The position numbers and the translations under genes are program-made. A DNA stretch of 64,000 nt from Daphnia carinata. Taxonomy: Eukaryota; Arthropoda; Branchiopoda; Diplostraca; Daphniidae. The stretch is from NCBI RefSeq assembly GCF_022539665.2, contig NC_081334.1:1736001-1800000 (forward strand). Reading direction: 5' to 3'. Within the stretch, counting starts at the first letter, position 1. Every line of letters starts with the position of its first letter. This document shows, in pieces, positions 1 to 13,000 of the stretch. The notes beneath the pieces were generated by a model that was not told the DNA's origin, did no database searches, and saw only the letters and a list, made by a program, of their open reading frames with translations.

Positions 1-50
1 AAGCACCAAGAAGTTAAGTTCGAACACATGTTTCGATATTTTCATCTTAC

Positions 51-138
51 TTTGTGACGTCAACGGACCACTACCGCCGCCCTCACCAGCTTGTGGACAC
101 TCTGGCAAAATGTCCTTCACACTGTTAAACAAAACCAT
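51..138 (-). CDS. Possible first coding exon of an unidentified gene leaving the window at the left edge
   Basis: On the minus strand an ATG at 138-136 opens 29 codons plus one base, ending at a good donor (GTAAGA, 50-45). The peptide starts MVLFNSVKDILPECPQ and is followed by a Gly/Ser-rich stretch. The rest of the gene would lie left of the window, so nothing can be said about function. Coding status rests only on the start, the donor and a plausible composition; it could be chance. Confidence 0.25.
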
Positions 139-1191
139 AGTTTAAAGTAATCACACTAGGAATACAAGAAAACACTTCCTTATGACCCTGGACAGAAAAA
201 ATGTAGATCAGAATGAAACAAATTAGATTATATAGAGGTCAAGAAGTAAAATCTAGCGAGGACGGTCTATCTAGCGAGTAAAGTAGACAGCAGACTACAC
301 GCGTTAAGCCAATCTAAAAGTATGCCTGAAAAAAAAACTGTCCGACGAGCCACTGTTTAAGGCGCCTCTTGTGGACGCAAAAGTCATTACGAGAAATTTT
401 ATCCACCACAAATTAAATGTTTTTAAACATTTAAAGTACTTATCCAAATGAAAATTTAACTTAAGAAAATTAATATGTTTGAGTAATACAAAGTCGTTAT
501 TGTGTATTATTTTCACAGCGCAACAACCAACAATGACTTCGTCAACAACCATTTCAAAACATCGTCCCATCCGACCCAATTCAAAACAACCCCTACATTT
601 TGTCCGGTGAATCAGTCATTGCAAATGGACACAAATCGTTGCGTTATATGACTACGAGGTGGCAGTATGGTCAACATCACACAAAAGGTGGCGGTCAGAT
701 CGATGCGGAGTTTGCGCTAGTGTACAAGAAAAACATCTTGGAACAGTCGGTCGGCCTCGCATTCCACACTCATCACATGATCAGGAACATCGGGTAAAGG
801 TAGATTGGCCGTCATCCCAGGTAGATCTGAGGAAATAGGGGCGCTGGATCACAAAATATATGAAATGGGCAAAACATACAGGACTTTCAAATAACATTTT
901 AATTTTGAAAAATACTTACAGGCTATTGGTAAAATCAGGCAATTGGCGTTTCCCGTTGCAGCATTGCTCGGTTCTCTAGGTTTAGGACATTTTAGTGCAC
1001 AGAAACGATAAATATCTAAACATTTGCTCTTATCCAGTGCGATTTTGTTTATTTGTTAGTAGTCATGCTTAACTGCTGAAACCATGAAGAGTGAGCTAAA
1101 TAATAGTTCAAAGTAAATAACCCAGGCGTTTGACACTGCGACTGTGATAAATCTTTTTAAAACTTAACACTTAAATTCTCCTCTATCGTTT
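139..1191. other. Gene-poor interval 3' of LDH copy 1
   Basis: No complete gene is visible. A minus-strand AATAAA at 1053-1048 lies about 140 bp beyond the LDH copy 1 stop and is its likely poly(A) signal. Two short minus-strand open segments (1015-920 and 826-717) have splice-like borders and compatible phase; they are discussed as a finding. The open frame at 600-797 on the plus strand has no coding signature. Confidence 0.5.
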
Positions 1192-2596
1192 TTAGAACAC
1201 CAAATTTGATTGAACTTCGTTTAAAGTTGCAGCTGATTTTTGAAACTGGGATCGCTCGTCTTCAGTTAACGTTTGCTGGATAATGTCTGTAATGCCGCTT
1301 TCGCCGAGAACACATGGGACGGAAAGGAAAACGGGGTGCTGAACACCATGGATTCCCTGCCAAAAATAAATAAATAAATGAACATTTCTAAATTCTATTC
1401 CCCATTACCTCGACTGCTGTCGAGACTGCATGCACGTTTCGCGTGTTCTTCAATATGGCTGTTGTGAGAGTCGCAACACTTGCAGCCATTGCCCAAGACG
1501 TGTGTCCCTTCAAACGGATAATTTCATAAGCGCTATAAGAACAAAATGTTTCGTTAAACGTTCATCTTGAGAGGGTCAGATACAAACCAACCTCTGAACA
1601 ACTTGTTTATGAATGTCATTCCAGTTTTCAGTGTCTGATTCCGCCCCAGCCGCAGGATTGAGATCCCTCAAACGAACGCCGGCAACGTCGACACCGGACC
1701 ACACAGGAACTGAAACCATAGCAAAGCGAAAACAAGAGTGGGTGTGACAGACGTCTACTGACCGGCTTTTCATTACATTCTTACCACTCGTGTCACCGTG
1801 CTCTCCAATAATCCAGCCGTGGATCGAATTTGGTGCAACTTTAAATCGCTCAGAGAGCAGAAAGCGGAATCGAGCAGAATCCACGTTTGTACCAGATCCA
1901 ATGACACGTTCTTTTGGTAGTCCACTTAACTTCCAGGCCACATAGGTCAATAGATCAACGGGATCAGAAACTATGAGAAGAATGGTATCGGGACTGTGCT
2001 GGACCAGTTTTGGGATGATGTCTTTTAAAATTTCTGTGTTGCGTTGCACCAAATCCAATCGGGATTCACCCTCACGTAATTCAGCACCAGCCGTCACGAT
2101 ACACAATTTAGAGTCAGCTGACAGAGCATAGTCTAAATACAAAATTTAGCGAGAACCAATGATGTTTTGCGTTGAGATGAACGTAGTTTTAAAACTATTT
2201 TTACCTGAACCAGAGCAGATTTTGACATTATGGACAAAAGCCAAACCGTGCTGCAAATCCATCAACTCTCCCTTAAGTTTGTCCTCCATCACATCGACCA
2301 ATGCCAGTTCAGATGTTATACTCTATAAGAATATATTAATTACTCAGGCCAAAGATGTACAACGTAAAAATCCGAACACTGTTCTCACCTGGTTGACGAA
2401 GCAAAACGCGATAGACATGCCAACCTTAAATTAGTTAAAAAACAACAAAAACTTGGTAAAAAATGATACAATGTTATACTATCTAGGGCTTAACGTTTCA
2501 AACCTGACCGGCACCGACGATCGTTACTTTCCTTCCGGAAGAAGGCTTCTCTGGTGCACTAATCTGCGTGTGAAACTTTAGCTTTGCTGACGCCAT
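1192..2596 (-). CDS. Ldh: L-lactate dehydrogenase, copy 1 (divergent substrate-pocket residues)
   Basis: Interconverts pyruvate and lactate with NAD(H) in the cytosol. Seven coding exons: 2596-2504, 2424-2389, 2322-2205, 2132-1785, 1709-1592, 1532-1409, 1356-1192, giving 333 aa, the usual animal LDH length. The NAD-binding glycine motif is GAGQVG (residues 28-33), substrate Arg is in ESRLDL (Arg107), catalytic Asp167/Arg170 lie in VDSAR and catalytic His194 in GEHGD. Two pocket positions differ from normal LDH. The loop residue that is Gln102 in standard numbering is Leu101 here, with Glu before it, and the Asn of the SNPVD motif is Asp139. A promoter block about 240 bp upstream is shared with the second copy. 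Family assignment is certain; whether it still prefers pyruvate is not. Confidence 0.95.
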
Positions 2597-3321
2597 TTTT
2601 CTGATTTTCCGTGCAGTATACAGAAACACATCGGCACTAATGAAACTCGTAGGAGTGAAACGTCTCCTACAGCTGAACACTCAATGCAGACTGATGCAAC
2701 AACTTCCTTCGTTTAGCGCACTTTTTTTTCTCTTTGTTTGTCTATGCCCCCAGTGGTAATGGCAACAAAAGAATAGCCCCTCCTACGAGTACAAGCGCGC
2801 GCAACCTGTTTGAATGTCAAACTAATGTCACTTAAGGCACGTCTTCCCTGATCTCATTGATTGGCTAGACTTCTTCTTCTATTCCCTGTCGCAGCGGGAG
2901 TTTACCTTTGTGTTCGAAAACGCACTAAAGACGTTCTTAAATTTGTTCCAAGTAGGCATTAACGTTGCAATCCTAAGTACCCCACGGCATCACGAACAGC
3001 TTGGTGCTTGCTTTTAACCGTAGGGGAAAAACCTCTTCCCATGAGAACACAAAAACGTTTACAGAGTTCACGGTTAACGGTAACATTTGGCGTCAGCAAA
3101 GAAACAATTTGCATTACTCATCATCAAGCGGTTAGCGGTAACATTGTCGAGTGTTCTCTGTCAGTTACATCTTACAATGATACTCTAAGTGAACGATTAA
3201 AAACAATAAATACTTTGGCACCAATCAAGACCACAGAATTGTTCTGCATTATTTATGTTGTGTAATAAACACACAATCCCTGCAATGCGATGGCCATTCA
3301 CAGTTAACCGTTACAGTATTT
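2597..3321. other. Spacer between the two LDH genes: 5' region of copy 1
   Basis: Holds the 5' UTR and promoter of LDH copy 1, including the conserved block at 2795-2847. Further out, a motif of the form GGTTAxCGGTAAC occurs at about 3072-3084 and 3129-3141, with an inverted relative at about 3304-3315; these contain TAACGG cores typical of Myb-type sites, but no function is shown. The plus-strand open frame at 3008-3265 looks like chance. Confidence 0.5.
2795..2847 (-). promoter_or_regulatory. Conserved LDH promoter block, copy 1, with ACGTG core
   Basis: About 240 bp before the ATG of LDH copy 1. Aligns without gaps to 4964-5018 upstream of copy 2: GCAACCT (2801-2807), two GTCA elements, and CACGTCT (2838-2844) occur in the same order, and the 37-bp offset from GCAACCT to CACGTCT is identical. 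Read in gene orientation the last element contains ACGTG, the core of a hypoxia-response element bound by HIF. Conservation is seen directly; the HIF role is inference. Confidence 0.5.
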
Positions 3322-4755
<1,434 letters not shown>

Positions 4756-5766
4756 TTTTCCTATTTGTTCTGTGGTGACTAGTTGCAAACTGACACGTTT
4801 GGACCGACACACTTGCGACAATGATGTGCTCCCATTCAAGACTATGACGCACGCCAATTTTTCCTTGGTCTTTCTACAACCCTTTCGTGCGTGTATACTT
4901 TGCCGACCGGAATATGTTGGCAGCCATGCAACACCGGGAATAAAAAAAAAAAGGAAGGAAAGAACGCGCGTGCAACCTACACCAAAGTCAAAATAAAGTC
5001 ATTCGGGACACGTCTACCACAAACTTTGAATAAACAAACGGACGGCTGTTAATTGACGTACTCTTTTCTTTCGTACAATTACGGCATTGATAGTCAATCA
5101 ATAAACCGCAAATAAACAAAGCCAAAGCGGTGAAATTTGTATTTGTGATGTTCCTCCCTGACAACCATCGATAAATGTAATAGGGCCTTTGATTAGTAAA
5201 AAAAAATAATGTGTGTTTGGAAGGGAAAAAAATTAATCATGGGGGGGGGGGGGCAAAACAAATGTACGGATCCCCCAAAAAATTCAGATTGAATTACATA
5301 AAAAAAAAAAAGCAAATTTTTTTTTTTTTTTGCTTGGCGAATAAGGTCATTGAGGAAGGTGATTACATAAGGGGGGGAATAAATAGTTCACACATTCACA
5401 CACTTTGTCATGCACACATGGTAATTTTTTTTTCTTTAAGGATCACCTTCACCTGTATACGGAAAGGCTCTTTGAAGTCGTTTTTTTTCATACAACTATA
5501 TGGTGAACATAACACTGTTTCCTAATCCGACCTCATCCAACGGACCAGCCGTGCGCAAGCTCCTTTACATCTCCGATTGCGTACGTACGTTCGATACTTT
5601 TATCTTTTTTTTTTTCAAAGGTTTTTTTTTTTTTCATTTTCTTTTTACATTGTGATATAGCGTGTCAACGAGAATTGTTGAGCAGTATTGGACTTGGAGG
5701 AAGGACACGTGGGATGATAAATCGAGTTATACCTCAAAATTGATTGCAGATTGCAAAGGGCCGTCT
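4756..5766. other. Spacer upstream of LDH copy 2: promoter region and homopolymer tracts
   Basis: Contains the LDH copy 2 promoter block (4964-5018) and then non-coding DNA with a poly-G run near 5240-5253, poly-A and poly-T runs near 5301-5332 and poly-T near 5606-5634. The left end overlaps the 3' side of the Gln/Pro-rich gene, which ends at 5767. I see no gene here. Confidence 0.6.
4964..5018 (-). promoter_or_regulatory. Conserved LDH promoter block, copy 2, with ACGTG core
   Basis: Lies about 250 bp before the ATG of LDH copy 2 and matches the block of copy 1: GCAACCT at 4972-4978, two GTCA elements, CACGTCT at 5009-5015, same 37-bp spacing. A further CACGT occurs at 4794-4798, close to the 5' UTR. 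The persistence of this patch in otherwise diverged upstream DNA suggests selection or recent duplication. Confidence 0.5.
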
Positions 5767-8700
5767 TTATTCGTGAACGCGGACGCAGCGACCTCTGTAG
5801 CACAGCTCGTACATCAGAGACACTTCGGTGGCCGTGGAAACGCCCAACACTTGACGATCGTCATCGGCCAATTCTTTCTGGTCCGACTGGTCGTCCACCT
5901 GATTACCTGCAGCCAATTCGACGACGCTCTCTTCTTCCTCCACCGCAGTTTCAGGCTCCACGACAACTGCCGCTTCTGTTGTGGTTGTCACAGTTGGTTC
6001 TGTTGCCACAGGTTTGATTTGTTCCTCGACGACATCTTCTTCCACATCAGCAACGTCGTGTTCTTCTTCGGGAATCTCCGAGAAGGCCTCGGCGATCGTC
6101 ATGGTTGGTCCAGTTGTAGGCGCTGAAGTTGAACTGGAAATGGGTTCGACCTCATCAACAGTTTCAGGTTCAACAAACTCTTCGTTCTCTTCTCCCTCTA
6201 CTTCATCCGTAAGGATCTCCTCTTCTTCCTCTTCTTCTTCTGCTCCCTCAATGTGTCCTTCTACGGCCTCTTCTTCCACGAACTGATCGTTGGTTAAAAT
6301 TGGATCATCCGTCACCAGTTCATCGGTCTCTTCTTGGAGAACATCCGCAGGCTCTTCCTCGATGATCGGAGCGGCCGTGGTGGTTGTTGGGGCCTCGGTT
6401 GTGGGACGATTGATGCGGATGTTCTGTAATGAGGGTCGATTTTCGGGGACACGACGGCCGATCGGGAGCTGAAGTTGGACAGGTGGATTGTTGATCAAAA
6501 TCGGTTTATGGTCAATTCCATCGCGGATGCCGAATTCGAGCGATTGAGGGGGTATGAAATCTTCTTGCGTTCGGACGCTTTGCTCTTCTTGGATGCCGAA
6601 GATTGGCTTTGTAATGCGGACGGATGGAGGCAATGGTCGCCTGATGACAGCCGCTGGTCGAAGGACGACTTGTCTATTAGGAGCTTCCGGCCTGACAGGT
6701 GGTAAGGGAATGCGTGAGGAAGAGAAAGTGGTCTTTCCGCGAACGCGCAATGGCTGTCCGTTGTTAGTAAGGAGCTGACTGGTCACTTCCGGCTCGACAG
6801 TTGTCTCCCTCTGGCGCTGGATGGCCTCGTAAGGAGACCAAGGCTTCTCCGCTGGCTCCACAGATTTCGCATCTTCAACAGCCACTGGTTGTTCTTCTTC
6901 CTCTTCCTCTAAGGCGAGGTCTTCATCCTCGATGGCTGGAACGTCTTCTTCTTCGACTAGAACACTAGGACTATCTCCCCTAAGGATTTCTTCTTCACCA
7001 GCGGGTTCTTCCGTCGCGACCGAGTCGACGAAATGAGCTGCTGTTGATGCTACCGTTGGTGGCGCTGTTGTTGTGGCCGCTGGAGTGACGGCTGGTGGGA
7101 CAGTTGGGACTGTCGTGGCCACGACTGGTGATGCTGTGGTCGGCGGGGCTGTCGGTGCGGCCGTCGTGGGGATCGTAGTTGGTGCGACGGTACGTGCTGG
7201 CGTTGCTGCCTCTGTGGGAGATGCAGTTGTTCCAGCAGTCGTCGGCGTCGAAGTGGTGAAACTAGCCGAGTTGAGTCGGATGCGACCTCTTCCACCGACT
7301 AAAGTGCTGACAGTTTGTCGCACTGGAACTGACGGCTCGCTTGAAACTTCAGAAGGAATGACGTTGATGTTGGGTCTGTTGAACCGAATTCTTCCACGCT
7401 GATTGCCTGAGGCAGCGTTCTGTGATTCCAGCGTCTGGAATGATTCTTCACGATCGTCGACAGGTGGATCAAGATCGAAAGAGGATGACTGCGATTGTTC
7501 CAAAACTGGTTCTTCCACAACGAATGACTCAATTTTAGGTTGTTCCACGACGATCTGAGGCTGCACCGGCAGTGGGGGTGACACCAAAGAGTTGGTCTTG
7601 ACTTTGTTTCGAATCTTTTGACCGAACGACGCTTCGATCGGGACTTCAGGTTGCTCATCTCCTGATTCGAAGTTGATTGCGGTAGACGCTGGAACTTTCT
7701 TGCGATTTTGTTGACGTTGAAGCTGTTGACGTTGACGGACGCTCTGGAAATCCGGCCATCTGGGAGCGCCACCTTCCAACGGGACGCGATTGATGGGCCT
7801 CTTCTTCAACGGACGGACAGTGGGAGATTCGGTTGGCTCTGAAACTTGCGGAGCTGGAATAGGAATAGCAGCTGGAATCGTCTGTTCGAAGGCGGGAGTA
7901 GGAGCTGGCACGGGACTATCTTCCGCTGGAGGTGGTGCCAACGTGACGGCCACCGGAACTTCCGATTGGAAAGCGGCCGGAACAATATCGACGGCCACCG
8001 GTTTCAATTCAACGACAGGTTCGACAATCTCTTCAACTGGAACAGCCGGCTGGATTGTTGTTGTTCTTGGAGCTTCGGATACTGGGACATCGTCAATGAC
8101 TTCAACTACTTGAGGAACTGGACGCGGCTTAATGAGTTCCAAAAATTCAGGTGATTCCACAGCCAAAACGAGTGGCTCTCTCGGAGCTGGTTTGGAAGCT
8201 GGTTGGGTTGGTGGGGAAGGTGGTGGGGGTGGTGGAGAAGTTGCAGGTTCGTCCAGTGTTTGGAATGGAACGAACCCTGTTTGCAGGCGGACGTCTGACA
8301 GGGACTGCTCAAAGCTCGATGGCGGTGGCTGTTGGAACTGAGGACGCTGTGCGTCTGAAACGAACGTTTGCTTCTGGAACTGTGGCTGGAATTGCGGTTG
8401 CTGAGATGGAATCGGTTGAAATTGCGGTTGGGGAGGCTGGAATTGTGGTTGGAACCGCACCTGCTGCGGTTGAGGTGCTTGAAATTGCACCGGTTGAGGT
8501 GCCTGGACTTGCGCCGGTTGGGGTTGAGGTGCCTGGAATTGCGGTGGCTGGGGTTGAGGTGCCTGGAATTGCGCTGGCTGGGGCTGAGGTGCCTGGAATT
8601 GCGTTGGCTGGGGTGGCTGGAACTGCGCCGGTTGGGGTGCAAGGAATTGCGCCGGTTGGGGTGCAAGGAATTGCACCGGTTGGGGCTCTGTTGGGTGGAA

Positions 8701-10097
8701 CTGAACCGGTTGGGCTTGAGGTGTCGTGAATTGCGCTTGCACCGGTTGGGGCTGGTTTGACTGGAACTGAGCCGGCTGACTTTGAGGAGGTTGGAACTGT
8801 ACGGGCTGAGGAGGTTGGAACTGTACGGGCTGAGGCTGCTGGAATTGTGCAGGTTGAGGCGGCTGGAATTGCACTTGCTGGAATTGCGGCTGAGGTTGTC
8901 TAAATTGCGGTTGAGCTTGCTGAAACGGGGCGGGTTGAGTCTGCTGCTGAAACTGTTGAGGCTGTTGCTGAACCTGCTGCAACTGCGAATGAAGCGCAAA
9001 CTTGACATTCTGAATTGGGATTTGCACGCGTCCGTAGCCTTGCGGGACGCTGTAATCGAGCGGCGCCACGAAAAGGGGCGGATGGGGATTGCGTGGGTCG
9101 GGTTGTTGTTCTCGCTGCGGGGCACCGACATAGGTCACGTCAAACTTTTGACCTCCAGACGGTTGGGGGTAGTTGGGTGGTGCCAAAAAAACGTGATAAG
9201 AACCATCCGAGCTCGGTGGCATCCTCTGCAAATCCATGAGAAGAGCCCCGACGTCGACAAACTTTTGCGGGTCCAGTGGGTTTTGATTGCGCACGATCAA
9301 CGATACCTTGTCACCCGGTTTCACGTGAACAGGAGGTTCATTCTAGTAGAAAAGAATTAAAAAAAAAAAAGAATAATAATAAGGGATTGTTGTTGTGTTT
9401 TTTGTTTTTGGTTTTTTAAGTTACAGCAAAGCCATGGAATTTCTGATGAATGACGTCGTTTCGAAAATGACCGACGGCGTGATAAAAAATTGAGGTCAAT
9501 GCGGAACTGAACAAAAGAACAATGGCCACAACCACATACCAACAAAATAAACTACGCTAAATACAATCGTACACTCCATTTTCGAATCACGGAAGTGACT
9601 GACCCCTTACCATTCGCCCGACTATTATTATATACTTCCCCCCGCTCCCGATAAACCACTGGATGAAACGGGAGTCGTGACAATTACACGACTCTTTTCA
9701 AAGTGTGCCAATCGTATTTTTTTAACGCACGAAAAAAAAAAAAAATAAATACTGTTAGGCGGGCATTAGATAGTACGTCAAATTTACCTGAAGGTTGTTG
9801 GAACCGGAAGCTTGGAAAGGCCCGTCCTGGCGCCGCGAGGCTGCTGGTCCAGGTAGGGAGAAGCGCGGAATGGGGAACTCGTCAGATACGGGACTTGAAT
9901 TGATCATAACCGGCCGCGCTACCTGATAGCGATCGAAGAATACGACGTCCATTAGCAATGAAAATGGCGACACTGTGTTGCATCATTACCTGGCCCGAGT
10001 GATGAACGAACCAAGTCTGGTCGGTAGGCAGGGCCATGAGCAGTGGAACCGCTCCCAAAACGGCCATCACCGTCAAACAGCTTTGCAGGGCCAGCAT
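5767..10097 (-). CDS. Large secreted Gln/Pro-rich, mucin-like and acidic protein
   Basis: Exons 10097-9990, 9922-9788, 9342-5767 give 1272 aa. Residues 1-23 form a signal peptide (start MLALQSCLTV, hydrophobic core, small residues before LP), so it is secreted. Residues about 85-195 are a non-repetitive N-terminal region (VKPGDKVSL, then APPNYPQPSGG). About 200-440 is a degenerate tandem repeat of the type QFQAPQPQPA. About 775-850 is Thr/Pro/Ala-rich and likely O-glycosylated. Runs of Glu occur near 865-900 and 1105-1130. The C-terminus has a Cys pair, Cys1262 and Cys1267, in LCYRGRC. I do not recognise the family; matrix or cuticle protein is a guess. The ATG at 10097 is chosen because it opens the signal peptide. 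An AATAAA (5771-5766) overlaps the stop codon. Confidence 0.85.
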
Positions 10098-13000
10098 GTT
10101 TGCTGTCTGACCCACCAACGGGAACTATGCCATCACCACAAATAGAAACACCATAAATAATTACAATTTGTGAATTACAGGGTATTCGATAAAAAGTGAA
10201 AGAACAAACATAACAAAAAATACAGAGAGCTTGAAAAACATTCTATGGAATAGCCAGACGGAGTTAGTGGGTCAGTGGACCGACCCATTGCACGCAAACG
10301 TCACGCATTCCGGTAAGATTTTGTCCACGTTTTACGTTGAGATGGGTAGGATAATGGAAAGCCATTCGTCGAGGTCCATTAACCTCCGCGACGGACGATG
10401 ACATTTAACGCGGCTAAGAAATTGTGTTTGTTGCTAACTGATCCTAGTGAAATCTTGGCTGATGTGTATCAATCGGTCACAGTTGATTTCATCTTGGCCG
10501 TCTATAAACCACAGTCGTTATAGTTTTGCCGAAGTAAAAAACAAACAAAACACAATAGAAAAACAATGGTTCATTTGCATAGCTCTATGGATATGCGTCC
10601 TTCTTTTTCGGCTGTCCATCTTCAGCTATTTGGGTCAAGTGAAAATCTGAACGAAAGCACATCACAAGAGGAGGAAGAAAACACGCAGTCTAACAGCTGG
10701 AATAAAAGATTAAAAAGTGGAAGAAAAGAAATCTTGAGGAAAAGAAAAATCTTTTAAAATATGGGTCGGGATGTGCGCACCTGCATCACACGCGCTTTGG
10801 GCTTTCACACAGAGGAAACACACAACTCATCTGAGGGACCACAGCTTTCCCCCTCAACGTTTTTTCTTTGTTTTTTTGGGGGGCCTTTTTTCCTTCACTT
10901 CTCTTTCTCCTTGATGTCTTTAAGCTACAGGTGGCTGAGGCCAATGAGAAAAAAGGAAGAAGACTGCCTAATAAAAATCAGTGCGCAAACGAATCGCGTT
11001 CCTTTCGCTTCTTTTCTCTTTCCGTCTCAGCTCACGGAAAGTTTTTTGGTATACGAGCCTCCTCTTCCGCTCATTTACTTTCACGCCATTTCAACACTTG
11101 ATCCTAATGGCACAGCTCTCATGAATCACGAGCCCGCCAGTTATCTTTTCCCACGCCTTAACGAAACATTGTGTGAGGCGGTTTACGGAGAGAACATAAA
11201 GCGTACGGAAGGGAAAGTTTCACATCATTTGATCGTTCCAGGATACCAATCAAAAGACGAATGAATCGATTATCTACCACGTTCCTGTAGAACGTTTCTA
11301 ACTGTGGAAATCAGGCAATCAGATAAATACAATTGTTCGATTATTGGCCGGGGTAAAAAAAAAATTAAGTCGTCACGAACGTTCGTGAGTCGTCGAAATT
11401 TCCGCCCCATTCAAAAAAGAAAATGTTTCCTAAATAAATTTCCAGACTGTAATAAAAAGAAAGATTCGAAGAACCTCAGAAAAAAAAGGGTACCTGGTGA
11501 CCTATTTATTGTTTAAATATATCTATCTTTACGTCTATGAATATCCACGTAGACGTTAAAGGTGCACGCAAGCCCTTCTTCCCGCCTAAGGGCGGTGAAG
11601 TTCGAGTAACCTGCCGCCCATCGGAATGCGTGTGTGCGCTTTGATGCGGAGGGGGGGAGGTCGTTGCGGAAACCTTCCCCCGGATAGACAATAAAAATTA
11701 TCGGGTGTAACACTAAATAAAAAGATATAAAAACAGGTTCTATTCCTCCCCTTTTTTTCATTTTTAAGGTCTTCCAAGAGAGCTTTGCTGATTTTTTTTC
11801 TATTTTTTCCTACAAAACCTGCTACGCATAGTTATCGGTTATTCTGACGTGTCATGCAATTGAAAAAAAAAAAAAAAGATGCATCGATGCTTTAAATGAA
11901 AGACACACACAAAGCGAGGGACTTGACTGAAAAAGGCATTTTACACTTCCCCGGCCGGTCTAAAATGGAGGTCAGCCGGTCAACCTCCTCCTACTACTAC
12001 GTCGCTGACTCTGTTTTGTTTTGTTTGTTTTCCTACTGTCTCCTGATTTCCATAGATGTCGAAAGCAAAAAATGTAGCTAGCGCACGATTTTTTCGGTTC
12101 CAGTTTCTCAATTTCAAATGGGAACGCAGTCAGTGTTAATCAGATCCTCTTAATTAAAAAAAAAAAAAATACAAACACACACAGAGAGAGAGAGAGAAAA
12201 AAAACAGAAAGAAATGAACTTACCTAGAAGATTTACGTAGTAAACACGGGGAGGTCGGTCACACTGATCACTTGAACGGAACAGAAAGCGAAGTGGGCAC
12301 TGGGAACCACTGCCGCGTGGTTATACAATCAGGGATAGGCTGCGTGTAGAAGAAAGACAAACTAAAAAACAAAAACAAACAACAACTCGGCAGCCAATGG
12401 ATAGTAGAACTTGAGCTCGTGGAGAGTTGAAGAACGACTGCCGATGTTGGCTTCCACTCCGTCCGGGTTTGATTCAACTTGTTGCAGCCGAGCTGGATGA
12501 AGCGAGACAAGAGGCGGGAATTTTTTCTTTTGACTTTTTCTTCATGCGGGTGTGCCCGGCACTTGTGGCTAAGGGGAGGCGGGAGAATTGGTGGAGGGAG
12601 TCGGTTGGAAAGAACTCGGTCAGACAAGGCCGACGTCGATGACACAGAGAACGAGTCGAGTAGGTGAGGAGAGAGCCAAGCGCTTCAGGTTACCACCCAA
12701 CTCCTTTTGGCCCTCCTCCTCTCCTCGTCGGCCGACACAAGACGAGGAAGAAGAAAAAGACAAAAGGCAAAGGTAAGGTACGAAGGCAAGAGGGCAGCAG
12801 GTAGGAACGTCCTAGATTCTCTCTCTCGATGCACCTGTATGCATGTTATGCACGTACACACGAGGCACGGCTTAGGCGAACCGATTAAGATGGAAGGGGG
12901 ACACTCAACTCCACCTTCTTTTCAAAGGGCCACATTAGCCAGAGGACAACAACAATAACTGTGTGTGTCCACTGACCCGTTGTCGAGGGTATCCGTCCGT

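Noticed and set aside
600-797. 65-codon plus-strand frame
   Set aside because: No coding signature or splice context; the opposite strand offers a slightly better, still weak, candidate.
8106-9131. 341-codon minus-strand frame and several long plus-strand frames within the Gln/Pro-rich exon
   Set aside because: Shadows of the repetitive, GC-biased coding sequence; only the 1192-codon frame has a signal peptide and spans the whole exon.
10761-11264. 167-codon plus-strand frame
   Set aside because: Low-complexity Phe/Leu content from poly-T DNA, no splice context, no domain.
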